64,000 nt of DNA from Flavobacterium noncentrifugens (GCF_900100375.1 NZ_FNEZ01000002.1:434001-498000), one strand, 5' to 3'. Shown: positions 1 to 9,271, numbered from the stretch's first letter. The notes: generated by a model not told the origin, from the letters alone. Program-made: numbers and translations.

Positions 1-1662
1 AGTTGCGAATGTTTGCGTTGCAGCTTCGATTTTTACGTTCTCTTTTGCTTCGATCGCCTGGTGCAATCCGTCAGAATAACGGCGTCCGTCCATAATACGG
101 CCGGTTTGCTCGTCTACGATCATGATCTTGTTGTCCATAATCACATATTCGACGTCTTTTTCAAACAACGTATACGCTTTAAGCAATTGCGTTAAAGTAT
201 GGATTCTTTCGCTTTTGATATTGAAATCCTGGAATAATTTTTCTTTTTCCTCGGCTTCAGAATCTTTATCGAGGTTTTGTTTTTCAATCCTTGCTATTTC
301 AGTTCCGATGTCTGGAAGTACGAAGAAATTATTGTCGGTATCAGATGAAAGGAATTTGATTCCGTTATCTGTCAGTTCTACCTGGTTATTTTTCTCTTCG
401 ATTACAAAATACAACGCTTCATCAATCAAATGCATGTCGCGGTTGTTGTCCTGCATGTAGGTGTTTTCCGTTTTCTGAAGCAACTGTTTGACACCTTCTT
501 CACTTAAGAATTTGATCAGCGCTTTGTTTTTTGGAAGTGCGCGGTAAGCACGCAATAAATTAAATCCGCCTTCTTTGTTGTTTCCTTCTTTGATCAGTTT
601 TTTGGCTTCAGATAAAAATCCGTTCGACAATTGTCTCTGGAGGTTTACGAGGTTGTCGATTTTTGGTTTAAGCTCATTAAATTCATGTCGGTCGCCTTGC
701 GGAACCGGGCCTGAAATGATCAACGGCGTTCTCGCATCATCGATCAAAACCGAATCGACCTCATCGACAATGGCGTAATTGTGTTTTCTTTGCACCAATT
801 CGGCCGGAGAATGTGCCATGTTGTCCCTTAAATAATCGAAACCGAATTCGTTATTTGTTCCATAAGTAATATCAGCATCATACGCTTTTTTACGGCCTTC
901 AGAGTTCGGCTGGTAATTGTCTATACATTCAACAGTCAGTCCGTGGAATTCGAACAAAGGCGCTTTCCAGGTGCTGTCACGTTTGGCGAGATAGTCATTC
1001 ACGGTTACTAAATGCACGCCATTTCCGGTCAATGCATTTAAGTACAATGGCAGGGTTGCCACCAATGTTTTACCTTCACCCGTTTGCATTTCGGCAATTT
1101 TACCTTCGTGCAACACCATTCCGCCAATCAGCTGCACGTCATAATGGATCATGTCCCAGGTAATTTCTTTTCCGGCAGCGCTCCAGGAATTGGCCCAAAT
1201 GGAATTATCGCCGTCAAGAGTAATATATGTTTTTTCAGCAGAAAGTTCGCGGTCTTTTGCAGTAGCTTTTACGGTAATTTGAGTGTTTTCCTTGAAACGT
1301 TTTGCAGTTTCTTTTACAACAGCGAATGCTTCAGGAAGGATTTCGTTGAGTGTTTTTTCTGAGATTTCGTAAGCTTCTTTTTCAAGGGCGTCGATAGCGA
1401 CATAAATATCTTCTCTTTTGTCGATGTCTTCAATAGCTTCCACTTCGAGTTTCAAGGCAGCGATCTTGCTGTCCTTTTCAGAACGCGCTTTGGTGATGCG
1501 GTCTTTGAACTCGGTGGTTTTGGCCCTGAGTTCATCATGCGTTAAGGACGTCAGCATGCTCTCAAGCGCTTTGATCTTAATAATATTTCCCTGTAAGGCT
1601 TTGACATCTTTCTCGGATTTGTCCCCAACAAAAACCTTAAGTATGCTGTTTATGAAACTCAT
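1..1662 (-). CDS. secA: Preprotein translocase ATPase SecA (N-terminal 554 residues, cut by window edge)
   Basis: SecA is the cytoplasmic ATPase that drives unfolded preproteins through SecYEG. The visible part opens with [19 protein letters not shown], the usual Flavobacterium SecA N-terminus. The Walker A motif MQTGEGKT lies at residues 192-199 and the Walker B/DEAD-type motif DEVD at 300-303, followed by IDDARTPLI. The preprotein crosslinking region and part of nucleotide-binding domain 2 follow. The frame stays open to base 1, so roughly the C-terminal half is missing because of the window edge, not because of truncation. The ATG at 1662 follows a TAAATTTG promoter element about 35 bases upstream. 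All T9SS and lipoprotein products of this window would pass through this system first. Confidence 0.97.
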   Translation of the reverse strand, partial: MSFINSILKVFVGDKSEKDVKALQGNIIKIKALESMLTSLTHDELRAKTTEFKDRITKARSEKDSKIAALKLEVEAIEDIDKREDIYVAIDALEKEAYEISEKTLNEILPEAFAVVKETAKRFKENTQITVKATAKDRELSAEKTYITLDGDNSIWANSWSAAGKEITWDMIHYDVQLIGGMVLHEGKIAEMQTGEGKTLVATLPLYLNALTGNGVHLVTVNDYLAKRDSTWKAPLFEFHGLTVECIDNYQPNSEGRKKAYDADITYGTNNEFGFDYLRDNMAHSPAELVQRKHNYAIVDEVDSVLIDDARTPLIISGPVPQGDRHEFNELKPKIDNLVNLQRQLSNGFLSEAKKLIKEGNNKEGGFNLLRAYRALPKNKALIKFLSEEGVKQLLQKTENTYMQDNNRDMHLIDEALYFVIEEKNNQVELTDNGIKFLSSDTDNNFFVLPDIGTEIARIEKQNLDKDSEAEEKEKLFQDFNIKSERIHTLTQLLKAYTLFEKDVEYVIMDNKIMIVDEQTGRIMDGRRYSDGLHQAIEAKENVKIEAATQTFAT

Positions 1663-1695
1663 AATGCTGTTGTATTTCTATTTTAATAAAGTGTG

Positions 1696-1703
1696 CAAAT
1701 TTA
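1696..1703 (-). promoter_or_regulatory. Predicted -7 promoter element of secA
   Basis: TAAATTTG on the minus strand matches the Bacteroidota -7 consensus TAnnTTTG and lies 33 bases upstream of the secA ATG. No clear TTG -33 box is visible at the expected distance. Confidence 0.5.
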
Positions 1704-1708
1704 TGCAA

Positions 1709-1733
1709 AAAAAAAGCCTCCGATGAGACTTTT
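1709..1733 (-). terminator. Rho-independent terminator after the DUF2795 gene
   Basis: On the minus strand AAAAGTCTC and GAGGCTTTT form a stem with a 4-base loop (one G-T pair), followed by a run of T. It lies about 20 bases after the stop codon of the DUF2795 gene and just upstream of the secA promoter, so it insulates secA. Confidence 0.7.
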
Positions 1734-1749
1734 AAGATAGTTTTATTTT

Positions 1750-1971
1750 TTAGTATTCGTCCTCGTTCCAAAGATAATCTTCGTCTGTTGGATAATCAGG
1801 CCAAATCTCTTCCATTGACTCATAAATTTCCCCTTCGTCTTCGATAGACTGCAGGTTTTCAACTACTTCAAGAGGCGCTCCGGCTCTGATCGCATAGTCA
1901 ATAAGTTCATCTTTGGTTGCAGGCCACGGCGCGTCACTTAAATAGGAGGCCAATTCTAATGTCCAATACAT
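1750..1971 (-). CDS. DUF2795 domain protein
   Basis: This 73-residue acidic protein matches the DUF2795 family of Bacteroidota as I recall it: an N-terminal segment YWTLELASYL, the block DAPWPATKDELIDYAIRAG, and a Glu/Asp-rich tail ending in DEDYLWNEDEY. The family is small, cytoplasmic and of unknown function. The gene is monocistronic, with a terminator right behind it and more than 250 bases of gene-free DNA in front. The start is the only ATG, and the conserved domain begins almost at once. I cannot assign a role. Confidence 0.8.
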   Translation of the reverse strand: MYWTLELASYLSDAPWPATKDELIDYAIRAGAPLEVVENLQSIEDEGEIYESMEEIWPDYPTDEDYLWNEDEY

Positions 1972-2119
1972 CTTCTGTCGATTTTAGTTTATGCAAAAAT
2001 AAATTTTCTACTGAAAAAGTCAAGTAAAATTTCATTTATTTTAAAAAAAGTTAAGAACGTAGTTTTAAATAACTGAAATTCAATGATTTAAAATTTAATC
2101 TTCTAATGAAAACGGCTGC

Positions 2120-2190
2120 CCTAGCCCCGATTAAGCCGGTATCCTCGCAGCGCAGCGGAGAGATAAAGGCGAAAGCGGGACTCAAGCTCC
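2120..2190 (+). repeat. Flavo-1-like hairpin element, copy A
   Basis: The 5' end CTAGCCCCGATTAAGCCGG and the 3' end GCGGGACTCAAGCTCC match the conserved ends of five other elements in this window. Between them TATCCTCGC and GCGGAGAGATA form a short stem. The element lies on the strand opposite to both flanking genes, in the 268-base gap between DUF2795 and the adenosyltransferase. A 70-codon reading frame across it is not a credible gene. The Rfam Flavo-1 RNA motif is a possible identity, from memory only. Confidence 0.55.
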
Positions 2191-2239
2191 ATATAAAAAA
2201 AATAAGGAGCGAACAGGCGAAGCAAATAGCTGCTGAAAA

Positions 2240-2812
2240 TCAATCTTTTCTTGGGATCCATTTCACTTCATCAGCATGCAGATCGGAGGACAACTTCCGT
2301 GCCAGCACAAAAAGGTAGTCAGAAAGTCGGTTCAGGTACTTCAAAACGAGTTCATCTATGGGTTCATTGTGTGCCAAATGCACCGATAAACGTTCGGCAC
2401 GGCGGCAAACGCAACGTGCGATGTGACAATATGACACGGTTGTATGACCACCCGGAAGGACGAAATGCGTCATTTGTGGCAATTCACTTTCCATCGCATC
2501 GATTTCATTTTCAAGCAATTCGATATCGTTTTCGGAAATTTTCGGAATATTAAGCCGCGGTTTTCCGTTTTTTAAAATCTCTTTGTCAGGTGGTGTGGCT
2601 AAAATGGCACCTGCGGTAAACAGTCGGTCCTGGATTTCGATCAGGATTTCTTTGTAATGCGGGTTGATTTCCTGGTCGCGGATGAGCCCGATGTGTGAAT
2701 TGAGTTCGTCAACGGTTCCATAACTTTCAATGCGAATGTGGTCTTTCGGAACTCGCGTTCCTCCGAAAAGTGCGGTGGTTCCTTTGTCTCCGGTTTTGGT
2801 ATATACTTTCAT
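2240..2812 (-). CDS. Corrinoid (cob(I)alamin) adenosyltransferase, PduO type
   Basis: The enzyme transfers the adenosyl group of ATP to cob(I)alamin to make coenzyme B12. The PduO-type signature is clear: KTGDKGTTALFGG at residues 5-17 (ATP-binding loop), YGTVDELNSHIG at about 31-42, HFVLPGG near 140, ARCVCRRAER near 157, and LNRLSDYLFVLAR near 175. The length of 190 residues is normal for single-domain members. It follows the ABC ATPase on the same strand with a 27-base gap and may be co-transcribed with it. No other cobalamin genes are nearby. A B12-binding radical SAM protein lies at 25.8 kb, though that enzyme type uses methylcobalamin or hydroxocobalamin rather than the adenosyl form. 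Confidence 0.92.
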   Translation of the reverse strand: MKVYTKTGDKGTTALFGGTRVPKDHIRIESYGTVDELNSHIGLIRDQEINPHYKEILIEIQDRLFTAGAILATPPDKEILKNGKPRLNIPKISENDIELLENEIDAMESELPQMTHFVLPGGHTTVSYCHIARCVCRRAERLSVHLAHNEPIDELVLKYLNRLSDYLFVLARKLSSDLHADEVKWIPRKD

Positions 2813-2820
2813 ATTTTGAG

Positions 2821-2852
2821 TTGCTGAGTGACTGAGTAACTAAGTCGCTGAG
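2821..2852. repeat. Period-8 tandem repeat (nnnCTGAG)
   Basis: Four 8-base units TTGCTGAG, TGACTGAG, TAACTAAG and TCGCTGAG stand in tandem. The repeat fills the gap between the ABC ATPase and the adenosyltransferase, and includes the stop codon and last three codons of the ATPase gene. Confidence 0.6.
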
Positions 2853-3535
2853 TTTTTAGTATCGCTTTCAATAATGCCGTCGCGCAAACGAATAATCCGG
2901 TGCGCATAAGCGGCGATTTCTTCTTCATGCGTAACCAGAATCACCGTATTTCCGTTTTTGTGGATTTCTCCGAAAAGGTTCATGATTTCGATAGATGTTT
3001 TGCTGTCGAGGTTTCCTGTGGGCTCATCGGCGAGAATAATTGACGGTTTATTTACCAACGCGCGTGCGATCGCAACCCTTTGACGCTGTCCGCCCGAAAG
3101 CTGGTTGGGTTGGTGGTCCATCCGGTCGGCGAGGTTGACTTGTTTAAGGACTTCGGTGGCGCGTTCAGTTCTTTCGGATTTGGAATATCCGGCGTAGATC
3201 ATCGGCAGTGCTACATTGGCCAAAGCCGTAGTTCTTGGCAATAAATTAAATGTCTGGAAAACGAAACCAATTTCTTTGTTGCGGATTTCTGCAAGTTCGT
3301 CATCGTGCATTTTGCTGACATCTTTTCCATTTAGAATATAAGTTCCTGATGTAGGCGTATCCAAGCAACCTAAAAGATTCATCAACGTTGATTTTCCAGA
3401 TCCTGACGGACCCATTAATGCAACATATTCGCCTTTCTTGATTTCGAGGTTGATACCTTTTAATACATAAACGATTTCATTTCCAAGAATAAAATCACGT
3501 TTGATGTTGGTAATCTGGATGAGCGGCGTTGGCAT
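2840..3535 (-). CDS. ABC transporter ATP-binding protein, LolD/MacB-type
   Basis: This 231-residue protein is a complete single nucleotide-binding domain. It carries Walker [10 protein letters not shown] at residues 41-49, the Q-loop in [18 protein letters not shown], the signature [15 protein letters not shown], Walker [13 protein letters not shown], and the H-loop in [28 protein letters not shown] and GNLDSKTS are typical of the LolD/MacB/FtsE group, which drives lipoprotein release, macrolide or peptide efflux, or cell-division complexes. No permease gene is adjacent, so its membrane partner must lie elsewhere. The start ATG places the first beta strand [11 protein letters not shown] at the expected distance from the N-terminus. 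Confidence 0.9.
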   Translation of the reverse strand: MPTPLIQITNIKRDFILGNEIVYVLKGINLEIKKGEYVALMGPSGSGKSTLMNLLGCLDTPTSGTYILNGKDVSKMHDDELAEIRNKEIGFVFQTFNLLPRTTALANVALPMIYAGYSKSERTERATEVLKQVNLADRMDHQPNQLSGGQRQRVAIARALVNKPSIILADEPTGNLDSKTSIEIMNLFGEIHKNGNTVILVTHEEEIAAYAHRIIRLRDGIIESDTKNSAT

Positions 3536-3762
3536 ATTTTGAATTTGTGATAAAAGTACACAATTTTGACATAAATATTAGTCACATTTTGCTGCGATGA
3601 TGTTACACAATTTCAATCTGCATTTATATGATTATTATAATTTTAATTAAAAAAAGACAATAATATTAAATAATTCATAAAATATTAAGTTAATTAAAGA
3701 TTTAAATCAAATAATTTTATATTTTTACGGCGTATTATAATCTAAACAATAAATCAAGAATC

Positions 3763-4443
3763 ATGAAAAAAGGAATCGTATTATTAGGAGCAGCTGTTAT
3801 GGCTTTAAATTTAACAAGCTGCAAAAATGAGCAAGAAGAAAAAGCAAAAGTAACCGTTGATCATTATTCAACTTATGTGGATTCGGTGAGTACAGTCGCT
3901 TCTGCAGATGTAAAAGCAAATTGGGAAGCGATCGCAGCACGTTCAGAGCAACAATTGGCGGAAGCCAAAGCGGCATTGGCCAATTTAAAAGATAAAACAG
4001 CTGCCGAAGAAAAAGTGACTGCGGCAGAAACGAAATACAACGACTGGAAAACTAAAGTGGAAGCAGAAGTGGCAGCTGAAAAAGCAGCAGCAATGCCAGC
4101 AGCAGGAGACAGACCAACAATATTGAGAAATGCATTCTTCGGAGAAGGAAAATTAGGACAGGACATGAACTTCAATTGGGTAAATAAAGACAACATCTTG
4201 TCTGTTTACCAGAATTTCACCAAAACTTTCTATGATAATGAGAAATCATATTCAAGAGAAGATTTTGACAAGATCAAACAAATGTATGAAGCATTGGATG
4301 CTAGAAAAAATACCGTTGAAAAAGAAGGTTTGTCAACTGGTGACAACTTAAAAATTGCAGCAATTAAAACCAAATTCGGACCTGTTTTCAAATGGGAAAG
4401 AGGCACTGCAAAAGCCAGCGAAAATGCTGACGCAAAAAAATAA
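3763..4443 (+). CDS. Lipoprotein with an Ala/Lys/Glu-rich coiled-coil region
   Basis: The N-terminus MKKGIVLLGAAVMALNLTSCKNEQEE is a lipoprotein signal with lipobox LTSC, with Cys20 as the expected first mature residue. Residues about 50-115 are strongly Ala/Lys/Glu rich (EQQLAEAKAALANLKDKTAA) and likely form a long alpha-helical coiled coil. The rest is mixed and ends in a Lys-rich tail. I do not recognise a family. The protein is probably exported and lipid-anchored in the periplasm or at the outer membrane. The gene stands alone, divergent from the ABC ATPase gene, behind about 220 bases of very AT-rich DNA, and is followed by a terminator. A near-consensus box TATTTTTA about 35 bases upstream may be its promoter. 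Confidence 0.8.
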   Translation: MKKGIVLLGAAVMALNLTSCKNEQEEKAKVTVDHYSTYVDSVSTVASADVKANWEAIAARSEQQLAEAKAALANLKDKTAAEEKVTAAETKYNDWKTKVEAEVAAEKAAAMPAAGDRPTILRNAFFGEGKLGQDMNFNWVNKDNILSVYQNFTKTFYDNEKSYSREDFDKIKQMYEALDARKNTVEKEGLSTGDNLKIAAIKTKFGPVFKWERGTAKASENADAKK

Positions 4444-4465
4444 AGGGTTAGATTATTAATTCAGG

Positions 4466-4501
4466 AAAATGGCTGTCGAGAAATTGGCGGCCATTTTTTT
4501 T
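4466..4501 (+). terminator. Rho-independent terminator after the lipoprotein gene
   Basis: AAAATGGC and GCCATTTT form a stem that leads into eight T residues, about 22 bases after the stop codon. Confidence 0.75.
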
Positions 4502-4520
4502 TGTGAGAAAGTTGAAAAGT

Positions 4521-5360
4521 TTAGTCAATTAGTCCGTAACCATTTTTTAATCCAAGAATGGCACTTAAAATTTTCGAATTCGATGTTCGAATGACAAAAT
4601 CTTCCTTTTTTTGTTCTTTGCGGAAGAAAACAAATCCCCATTGATATGTGTCGATCGTGACCGTGACTTTGGGGTTTTGCTTTATGATTTCCCAGGCTTT
4701 TTCCATATCTTCTGACCAATGAATGTCATCGAAAATCCACACGGAATCGTTTGTAATTGTTGGTAAAAGCAAATCAAAATATTGCAAAGTCGCTTCTTTT
4801 TGGTGGTTACCGTCGATGTAGATCAGGTCGAATGTTGAATGTCGAATGTCGAATGCGGCAAACGATTCGAGAAATTCGCCGATTTTACTGTTGATGTTGG
4901 TTAAGCCGAATTTTTCAAATTGATTTTGAGCAACATTTAAAGTTTCGGAACAACCTTCTAAAGTTGTAATTTCTGATTTTTTATTTCCGAGAGCAAGCGC
5001 AGCAGTGGCTAATCCCAATGAAGTTCCAATTTCCAAAACTTTTTCCGGCTCGAAATATTTACAAATCCGAAATAGCAATTCCGCATTTTTAGGCGTAATT
5101 CCTGCAGTTTCGGCTATTTTGAATATTTCTCTTCTATTTGATTTAAAAACTTTTGAACCAGCACCAAAATCAGTAACTTCGATAGTTTTTGTATTTTGCA
5201 GAAGTGAATTTCTGTAATTTTTCAAAAATGAATATTCCGGAAAATTAGTTTTGTCATAAAAGCATTTTGTCACCAAATCAAACACAAACGGCGAATGAAT
5301 GCCGTGTGCATTTTTAGATTTCCAAAGGAATTTGAGATATGATTTTATTTGGAACAGCAT
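4521..5360 (-). CDS. Class I SAM-dependent methyltransferase (O-methyltransferase-like)
   Basis: This 279-residue protein has the Rossmann-type methyltransferase motifs: EIGTSLGLATAALALG (motif I, SAM binding) in the middle, LDLIYIDGNHQKEATLQYF (acidic motif IV and the following helix), and WIFDDIHWSEDMEKAWEII. This order is like the catechol O-methyltransferase/caffeoyl-CoA group, but the N-terminal 95 residues (KFLWKSKNAHGIHSPFVFDL) are specific to a Bacteroidota subfamily. The substrate cannot be told. A TTG one codon upstream could serve as start, but the ATG at 5360 is preferred. The gene is downstream of uup on the same strand, with a perfect 25-bp inverted repeat in the gap. Confidence 0.85.
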   Translation of the reverse strand: MLFQIKSYLKFLWKSKNAHGIHSPFVFDLVTKCFYDKTNFPEYSFLKNYRNSLLQNTKTIEVTDFGAGSKVFKSNRREIFKIAETAGITPKNAELLFRICKYFEPEKVLEIGTSLGLATAALALGNKKSEITTLEGCSETLNVAQNQFEKFGLTNINSKIGEFLESFAAFDIRHSTFDLIYIDGNHQKEATLQYFDLLLPTITNDSVWIFDDIHWSEDMEKAWEIIKQNPKVTVTIDTYQWGFVFFRKEQKKEDFVIRTSNSKILSAILGLKNGYGLID

Positions 5361-5386
5361 CAATGTAATTTCTTATTCGATCAGTT

Positions 5387-5448
5387 TGTCATTTCGACGA
5401 AGGAGAAATCTTTAAAATGATGCAGATTTCTCCTTCGTCGAAATGACA
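5387..5448. repeat. Perfect 25-bp inverted repeat (hairpin element)
   Basis: The arms at 5387-5411 and 5424-5448 are exact reverse complements, starting TGTCATTTCGACGAAGG, with a 12-base AT-rich loop. The element sits between uup and the methyltransferase gene, with no T-tract directly after either arm, so it is not a typical terminator. It looks like a dispersed palindrome (REP-like). Confidence 0.85.
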
Positions 5449-5456
5449 TATAGCAA

Positions 5457-7319
5457 TTATCCCTCAAACTTCGCGCTCAACTCAAACCAGCGTTCTTCCT
5501 TGCTTTCGATCTTTTTAATAACTGTTTGCAATTCCAATGCTTTACTTTCAATATCAGAATCGGAAACTTTTCCATCCGAAAACAATTGTTCGATTTTCGC
5601 TTTATCAAATTCTAAATCTTTAATTTCCTTTTCGATTTTCTTGAATTCTTTTTCCTCGTTAAACGTTAAATTTCCGGTCGGATTGTTTTGTTTCCAGGCT
5701 TTCTTTTCGGTTTTGTTGTCTTCTTTCTGCTGCACATCGGCCGAATCTTCATACGCACGAAAATCGGAATAATTGCCCGGAAAATCCTCAATCTCGCCCT
5801 GTCCGCGGAACACGAACAAGTGATCGACGATTTTATCCATGAAATATCTGTCGTGAGAAACTACTAATAAACAGCCGGGATAATCTAAAAGGAAACTTTC
5901 AAGAACGTTCAAAGTCACAATATCGAGATCATTTGTCGGCTCATCAAGAATCAAAAAGTTCGGATTCTGGATCAAAACCGTACACAAATACAAACGTTTG
6001 AGTTCGCCACCGCTTAATTTCTCTACAAAATCATACTGTTTTTTATTGTCGAACAAAAATCTTTCAAGCAATTGCGAAGCCGAAATGATTTTTCCTTTCG
6101 TCAGCGGAATAAATTCGCCATATTCCTTAACAATATCAATCACCTTTTGCTGCGGTTTTGGATTAATGCCGCTTTGTGTATAATAACCGATCTTGATCGT
6201 ATCGCCAACAACAACTTTGCCTGCATCTGGCGGTGTAACTCCGGTTAAAATATTGAGAAAAGTTGATTTTCCGGTTCCGTTTTTCCCGATGATTCCGATG
6301 CGTTCGCCACGCTGAAAATCAAAACTAAAATTCTCTAAAATGACTTTGTCGTTGAATTTTTTATACAGTTTGTGCAGCTCAATGATTTTGCTGCCCATGC
6401 GTTCCATATTAATTTCAAGCTCGACCTGATTTTCCCTGCGTCGGCTTTCGGCTTTTTCCTTAATCACGTAAAAATCATCCTGGCGTGATTTCGATTTGGT
6501 CGTACGCGCTTTTGGCTGTCGGCGCATCCACGCGAGTTCTTTCACAAAAAGATTCTGCGCTTTGTCGACCGAAGCGTTTTCAGAAGCGATCCGCATTTCC
6601 TTTTTCTCTAAATAATAAGAGTAATTTCCTTTATATTGGTACAACTTCCCATTGTCGAGTTCGATGATTTCATTGCAAACGCGCTCCAAAAAGAAACGGT
6701 CGTGCGTCACCATAAATAAGGTAATATTTTCTTTCGCAAAATAACTTTCGAGCCATTCGATCATCTCTAAATCCAGGTGATTCGTTGGTTCATCCAAAAT
6801 CAAAAGATCCGGGCGGCTGATTAAAATAATCGCCAATGACAAACGTTTTTTCTGTCCGCCAGACATATTTTTAACCTTCATTTTCAGGTCTTCAAGTTTC
6901 AGCTTGAACAAAATCTGCTTAAACTGGTTTTCAAAATCCCAGGCTTCATGTTGGTCCATCCGGTCGAAAGCCAATTGGTAAGCTTCTTCATCTTCCGGAT
7001 TTTCAAGCGCTTTTTCATACGCTTCAATCACTTTTAGCACTTCATTATCAGATGCGAAAATGCTCTCTTCAACCGTTAATTCGTCCTGTAAATTCGGGAC
7101 TTGAGATAGAAATGCCATTTTGATTTCCTTGCGGATCACGACCTTTCCGGTGTCTGGCGTATCGAAACCATTGATAATATTCATAATGGTCGTTTTGCCC
7201 GAACCGTTTTTCGCGATAAAAGCAATTTTCTGGTCTTTATTGATGCCAAACGAAATGTTGTCAAACAACGTGCGGTCGCCAAACGATTTCGAGATATTTT
7301 CTACTGATAGGTAATTCAC
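5457..7319 (-). CDS. uup: ABC-F family ATPase, Uup type
   Basis: This is a soluble ABC-F protein of 620 residues with two ATP-binding domains on one chain and no membrane segments. ABC-F proteins act on the ribosome or on nucleic acids. Domain 1 has GKNGSGKTT, MSGGQKKRLSLA and LLILDEPTNHLDLE. Domain 2 has GKNGTGKST, LSGGELKRLYLC and LILDEPTNDLD. The linker between them is basic (RRQPKARTTKSKSRQ). The C-terminal 90 residues form a Glu/Lys-rich coiled coil, which is what separates Uup from the other ABC-F types. The start is GTG, giving MNYLSVENISKSFGDRTLF, and a TACTTTTG promoter box lies about 17 bases upstream, so no earlier start is likely. Confidence 0.93.
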   Translation of the reverse strand: MNYLSVENISKSFGDRTLFDNISFGINKDQKIAFIAKNGSGKTTIMNIINGFDTPDTGKVVIRKEIKMAFLSQVPNLQDELTVEESIFASDNEVLKVIEAYEKALENPEDEEAYQLAFDRMDQHEAWDFENQFKQILFKLKLEDLKMKVKNMSGGQKKRLSLAIILISRPDLLILDEPTNHLDLEMIEWLESYFAKENITLFMVTHDRFFLERVCNEIIELDNGKLYQYKGNYSYYLEKKEMRIASENASVDKAQNLFVKELAWMRRQPKARTTKSKSRQDDFYVIKEKAESRRRENQVELEINMERMGSKIIELHKLYKKFNDKVILENFSFDFQRGERIGIIGKNGTGKSTFLNILTGVTPPDAGKVVVGDTIKIGYYTQSGINPKPQQKVIDIVKEYGEFIPLTKGKIISASQLLERFLFDNKKQYDFVEKLSGGELKRLYLCTVLIQNPNFLILDEPTNDLDIVTLNVLESFLLDYPGCLLVVSHDRYFMDKIVDHLFVFRGQGEIEDFPGNYSDFRAYEDSADVQQKEDNKTEKKAWKQNNPTGNLTFNEEKEFKKIEKEIKDLEFDKAKIEQLFSDGKVSDSDIESKALELQTVIKKIESKEERWFELSAKFEG

Positions 7320-7335
7320 AGGAATAATTTTTTTG

Positions 7336-7343
7336 CAAAAGTA
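7336..7343 (-). promoter_or_regulatory. Predicted -7 promoter element of uup
   Basis: TACTTTTG on the minus strand fits TAnnTTTG. It places the transcript start only about 10 bases ahead of the GTG codon and supports that unusual start. Confidence 0.5.
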
Positions 7344-7454
7344 ATCTTTTGTCGCAGAGTTTTCGCGCTAATTATTAAATCCTTGTGTTTAAGCGACATC
7401 AAAGTGAAGTTTGGCTAAAAGCGTTTCGCGTGTCAGGACAATTTCCAAATTGTA

Positions 7455-7462
7455 TATATTTG
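7455..7462 (+). promoter_or_regulatory. Predicted -7 promoter element of the hybrid kinase gene
   Basis: TATATTTG fits TAnnTTTG and lies 19 bases upstream of the ATG. A TTG box at the usual distance is not seen. Confidence 0.45.
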
Positions 7463-7481
7463 TAGCTATTATATTATAAAA

Positions 7482-9251
7482 ATGAAGCAACCTACTTTGC
7501 TCAATTGCTCGCTCCGCAAGACGTTTGAATTTGTTCCCGATTCGCTGGATCAGGCTAAAATAAAGATATTCATTGTCATTTTTCTGCTGAATATTATAAA
7601 AGTATGCATCGCTTTGCCAAAGTATGTCGAAGATGCGCAACAGCAAATGTTCCTTCGAAGTATTTTCGGAATTATAATTTCACTCCTAATTATAAAACTG
7701 TTGCTTTCAAGACCAAAATGGATCAATTTTCTGATTCATATTTCTGTTCTGGCGACTATTTTTCTGGTCTTTGGACGCATCATACTCTACGGAAATTATA
7801 CCGTTGACATAGCCGTTTTACAACAGGTTTTTATGATAATGACCTTTAGTTTTTACGGTTTGGGCCGAAAAGGCGGAATGTTTTATTCAGCGATAGCAGT
7901 CATTCCGGTCGTAATCGCGCTTGTTGTTAATCAGCAGCATGCCGTGTTGAATATCGTTCCGGATATTTTTACGAACGTCACTTACATTGTCGTCATTGTA
8001 CTAAATTTTGTCAGTATCGGGATGTCGCATTATTTGTTTTACAGTGCTTTTGTGGATACAATTGATGAGAAAAAACAACTCAACCAAATCCTGCATAAAA
8101 CGGCAAAAGGCAAGAGTGATTTTTTGTCGACAATGTCGCACGAATTGCGAACGCCCCTTAACTCGGTAATTGGGATGACCAATTTGCTAATGAGCGAAAA
8201 AACCGATCCCGACCAAAAGGAAAATCTTGATATTTTAAAATTTTCTGCAGAAAGCCTTTTGGGTCTGATCAATAATGTGCTCGACTTCAATAAAATAGAT
8301 TCAGATTCTGTCAGGCTCGAAAAAAGGGAATTCAATCTTTACAATCTGATTCAGAATGCGCATTCAGGATTTAGGTTAAAAGCGCATCAGAAAAAACTCG
8401 ATTTCATTGTTTTTCACGATCCGGAAATCAATAATTTCAACATTGTCAGCGATTCTACAAGGCTGCTGCAGATTTTTTCAAACCTGCTCGGAAATGCAAT
8501 CAAATTTACAGAAAGCGGATTTGTTGAAGTCAGCACAAGTTTGCTTCGGCATGAAAATAAAATTGCCCGCGTGCGCTTCTGTGTAAAAGATTCGGGCATC
8601 GGCATCAGTCCGGATAAAAGAGAACTGATCTTTGATCCGTTTGTTCAGGCTTCAGAAAGTACGACGCGCTACTTTGGAGGAACAGGCCTAGGATTGCCAA
8701 TTGTCAAACAACTTTTAAAGCATTTTGATAGCGAAATTTACATGGAAAGTACAGATGGAATCGGAACCAATTTTTACTTCGAAATTGATTTTGAAACCAT
8801 CAGTTTTAATGTGATTGATGATTCAGATAAAATAAATGTGGAAACTGTCAATATCGAAAATATCAGGATTCTTCTAGCCGAAGACAACGCAATTAATGTG
8901 CTGTTCATGAAGAAATTGTTTGCCAAATGGAATCTGGAAATTGCAGTCGCCAGCAACGGAAAAATAGCAATTGATATGTTAATTGAAAATCAATACGATG
9001 TCATTTTGATGGATGTCAATATGCCCGTTATGGACGGACTCGAAGCAACAAAACACATTAGGAAAATACAAGGCTCACAGTCCAAAATCCATATTATTGC
9101 GCTTACAGCAGAAGTTTCCCCGGAAATGGAAAATGAAATAAGAAATGCCGGAATGAATGATTACATGACAAAACCATTTGTTCCCGATGAACTCAAAGCA
9201 AAAATACACAAAAGCCGCCAGCATGTCATTGCGAGTCTTGTAAACGCCTAA
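7482..9251 (+). CDS. Membrane hybrid histidine kinase/response regulator
   Basis: This 589-residue signalling protein starts with about six transmembrane segments between residues 25 and 195, with hardly any extracytoplasmic loops, so the sensor lies in or at the membrane. The HisKA motif FLSTMSHELRTPLNSVIGM follows with phospho-acceptor His220. The ATPase domain shows the N-box LLGNAIKFTESG, CVKDSGIGIS and YFGGTGLGLPIVKQL. The C-terminal receiver has acidic residues in ILLAEDNAIN, the phospho-acceptor Asp511 in ILMDVNMPVMDG, and the conserved TKPF. There is no Hpt domain, so a phosphorelay would need a separate Hpt protein; one is encoded at 15.4 kb. The signal is unknown. Confidence 0.93.
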   Translation: MKQPTLLNCSLRKTFEFVPDSLDQAKIKIFIVIFLLNIIKVCIALPKYVEDAQQQMFLRSIFGIIISLLIIKLLLSRPKWINFLIHISVLATIFLVFGRIILYGNYTVDIAVLQQVFMIMTFSFYGLGRKGGMFYSAIAVIPVVIALVVNQQHAVLNIVPDIFTNVTYIVVIVLNFVSIGMSHYLFYSAFVDTIDEKKQLNQILHKTAKGKSDFLSTMSHELRTPLNSVIGMTNLLMSEKTDPDQKENLDILKFSAESLLGLINNVLDFNKIDSDSVRLEKREFNLYNLIQNAHSGFRLKAHQKKLDFIVFHDPEINNFNIVSDSTRLLQIFSNLLGNAIKFTESGFVEVSTSLLRHENKIARVRFCVKDSGIGISPDKRELIFDPFVQASESTTRYFGGTGLGLPIVKQLLKHFDSEIYMESTDGIGTNFYFEIDFETISFNVIDDSDKINVETVNIENIRILLAEDNAINVLFMKKLFAKWNLEIAVASNGKIAIDMLIENQYDVILMDVNMPVMDGLEATKHIRKIQGSQSKIHIIALTAEVSPEMENEIRNAGMNDYMTKPFVPDELKAKIHKSRQHVIASLVNA

Positions 9252-9271
9252 CGAATTATGGGATTTTCGTT

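Noticed and set aside
2106-2318. 70-codon frame across the hairpin element before the adenosyltransferase gene
   Set aside because: It reads through the repeat element and into the antisense of a real gene, and has no protein-like pattern.
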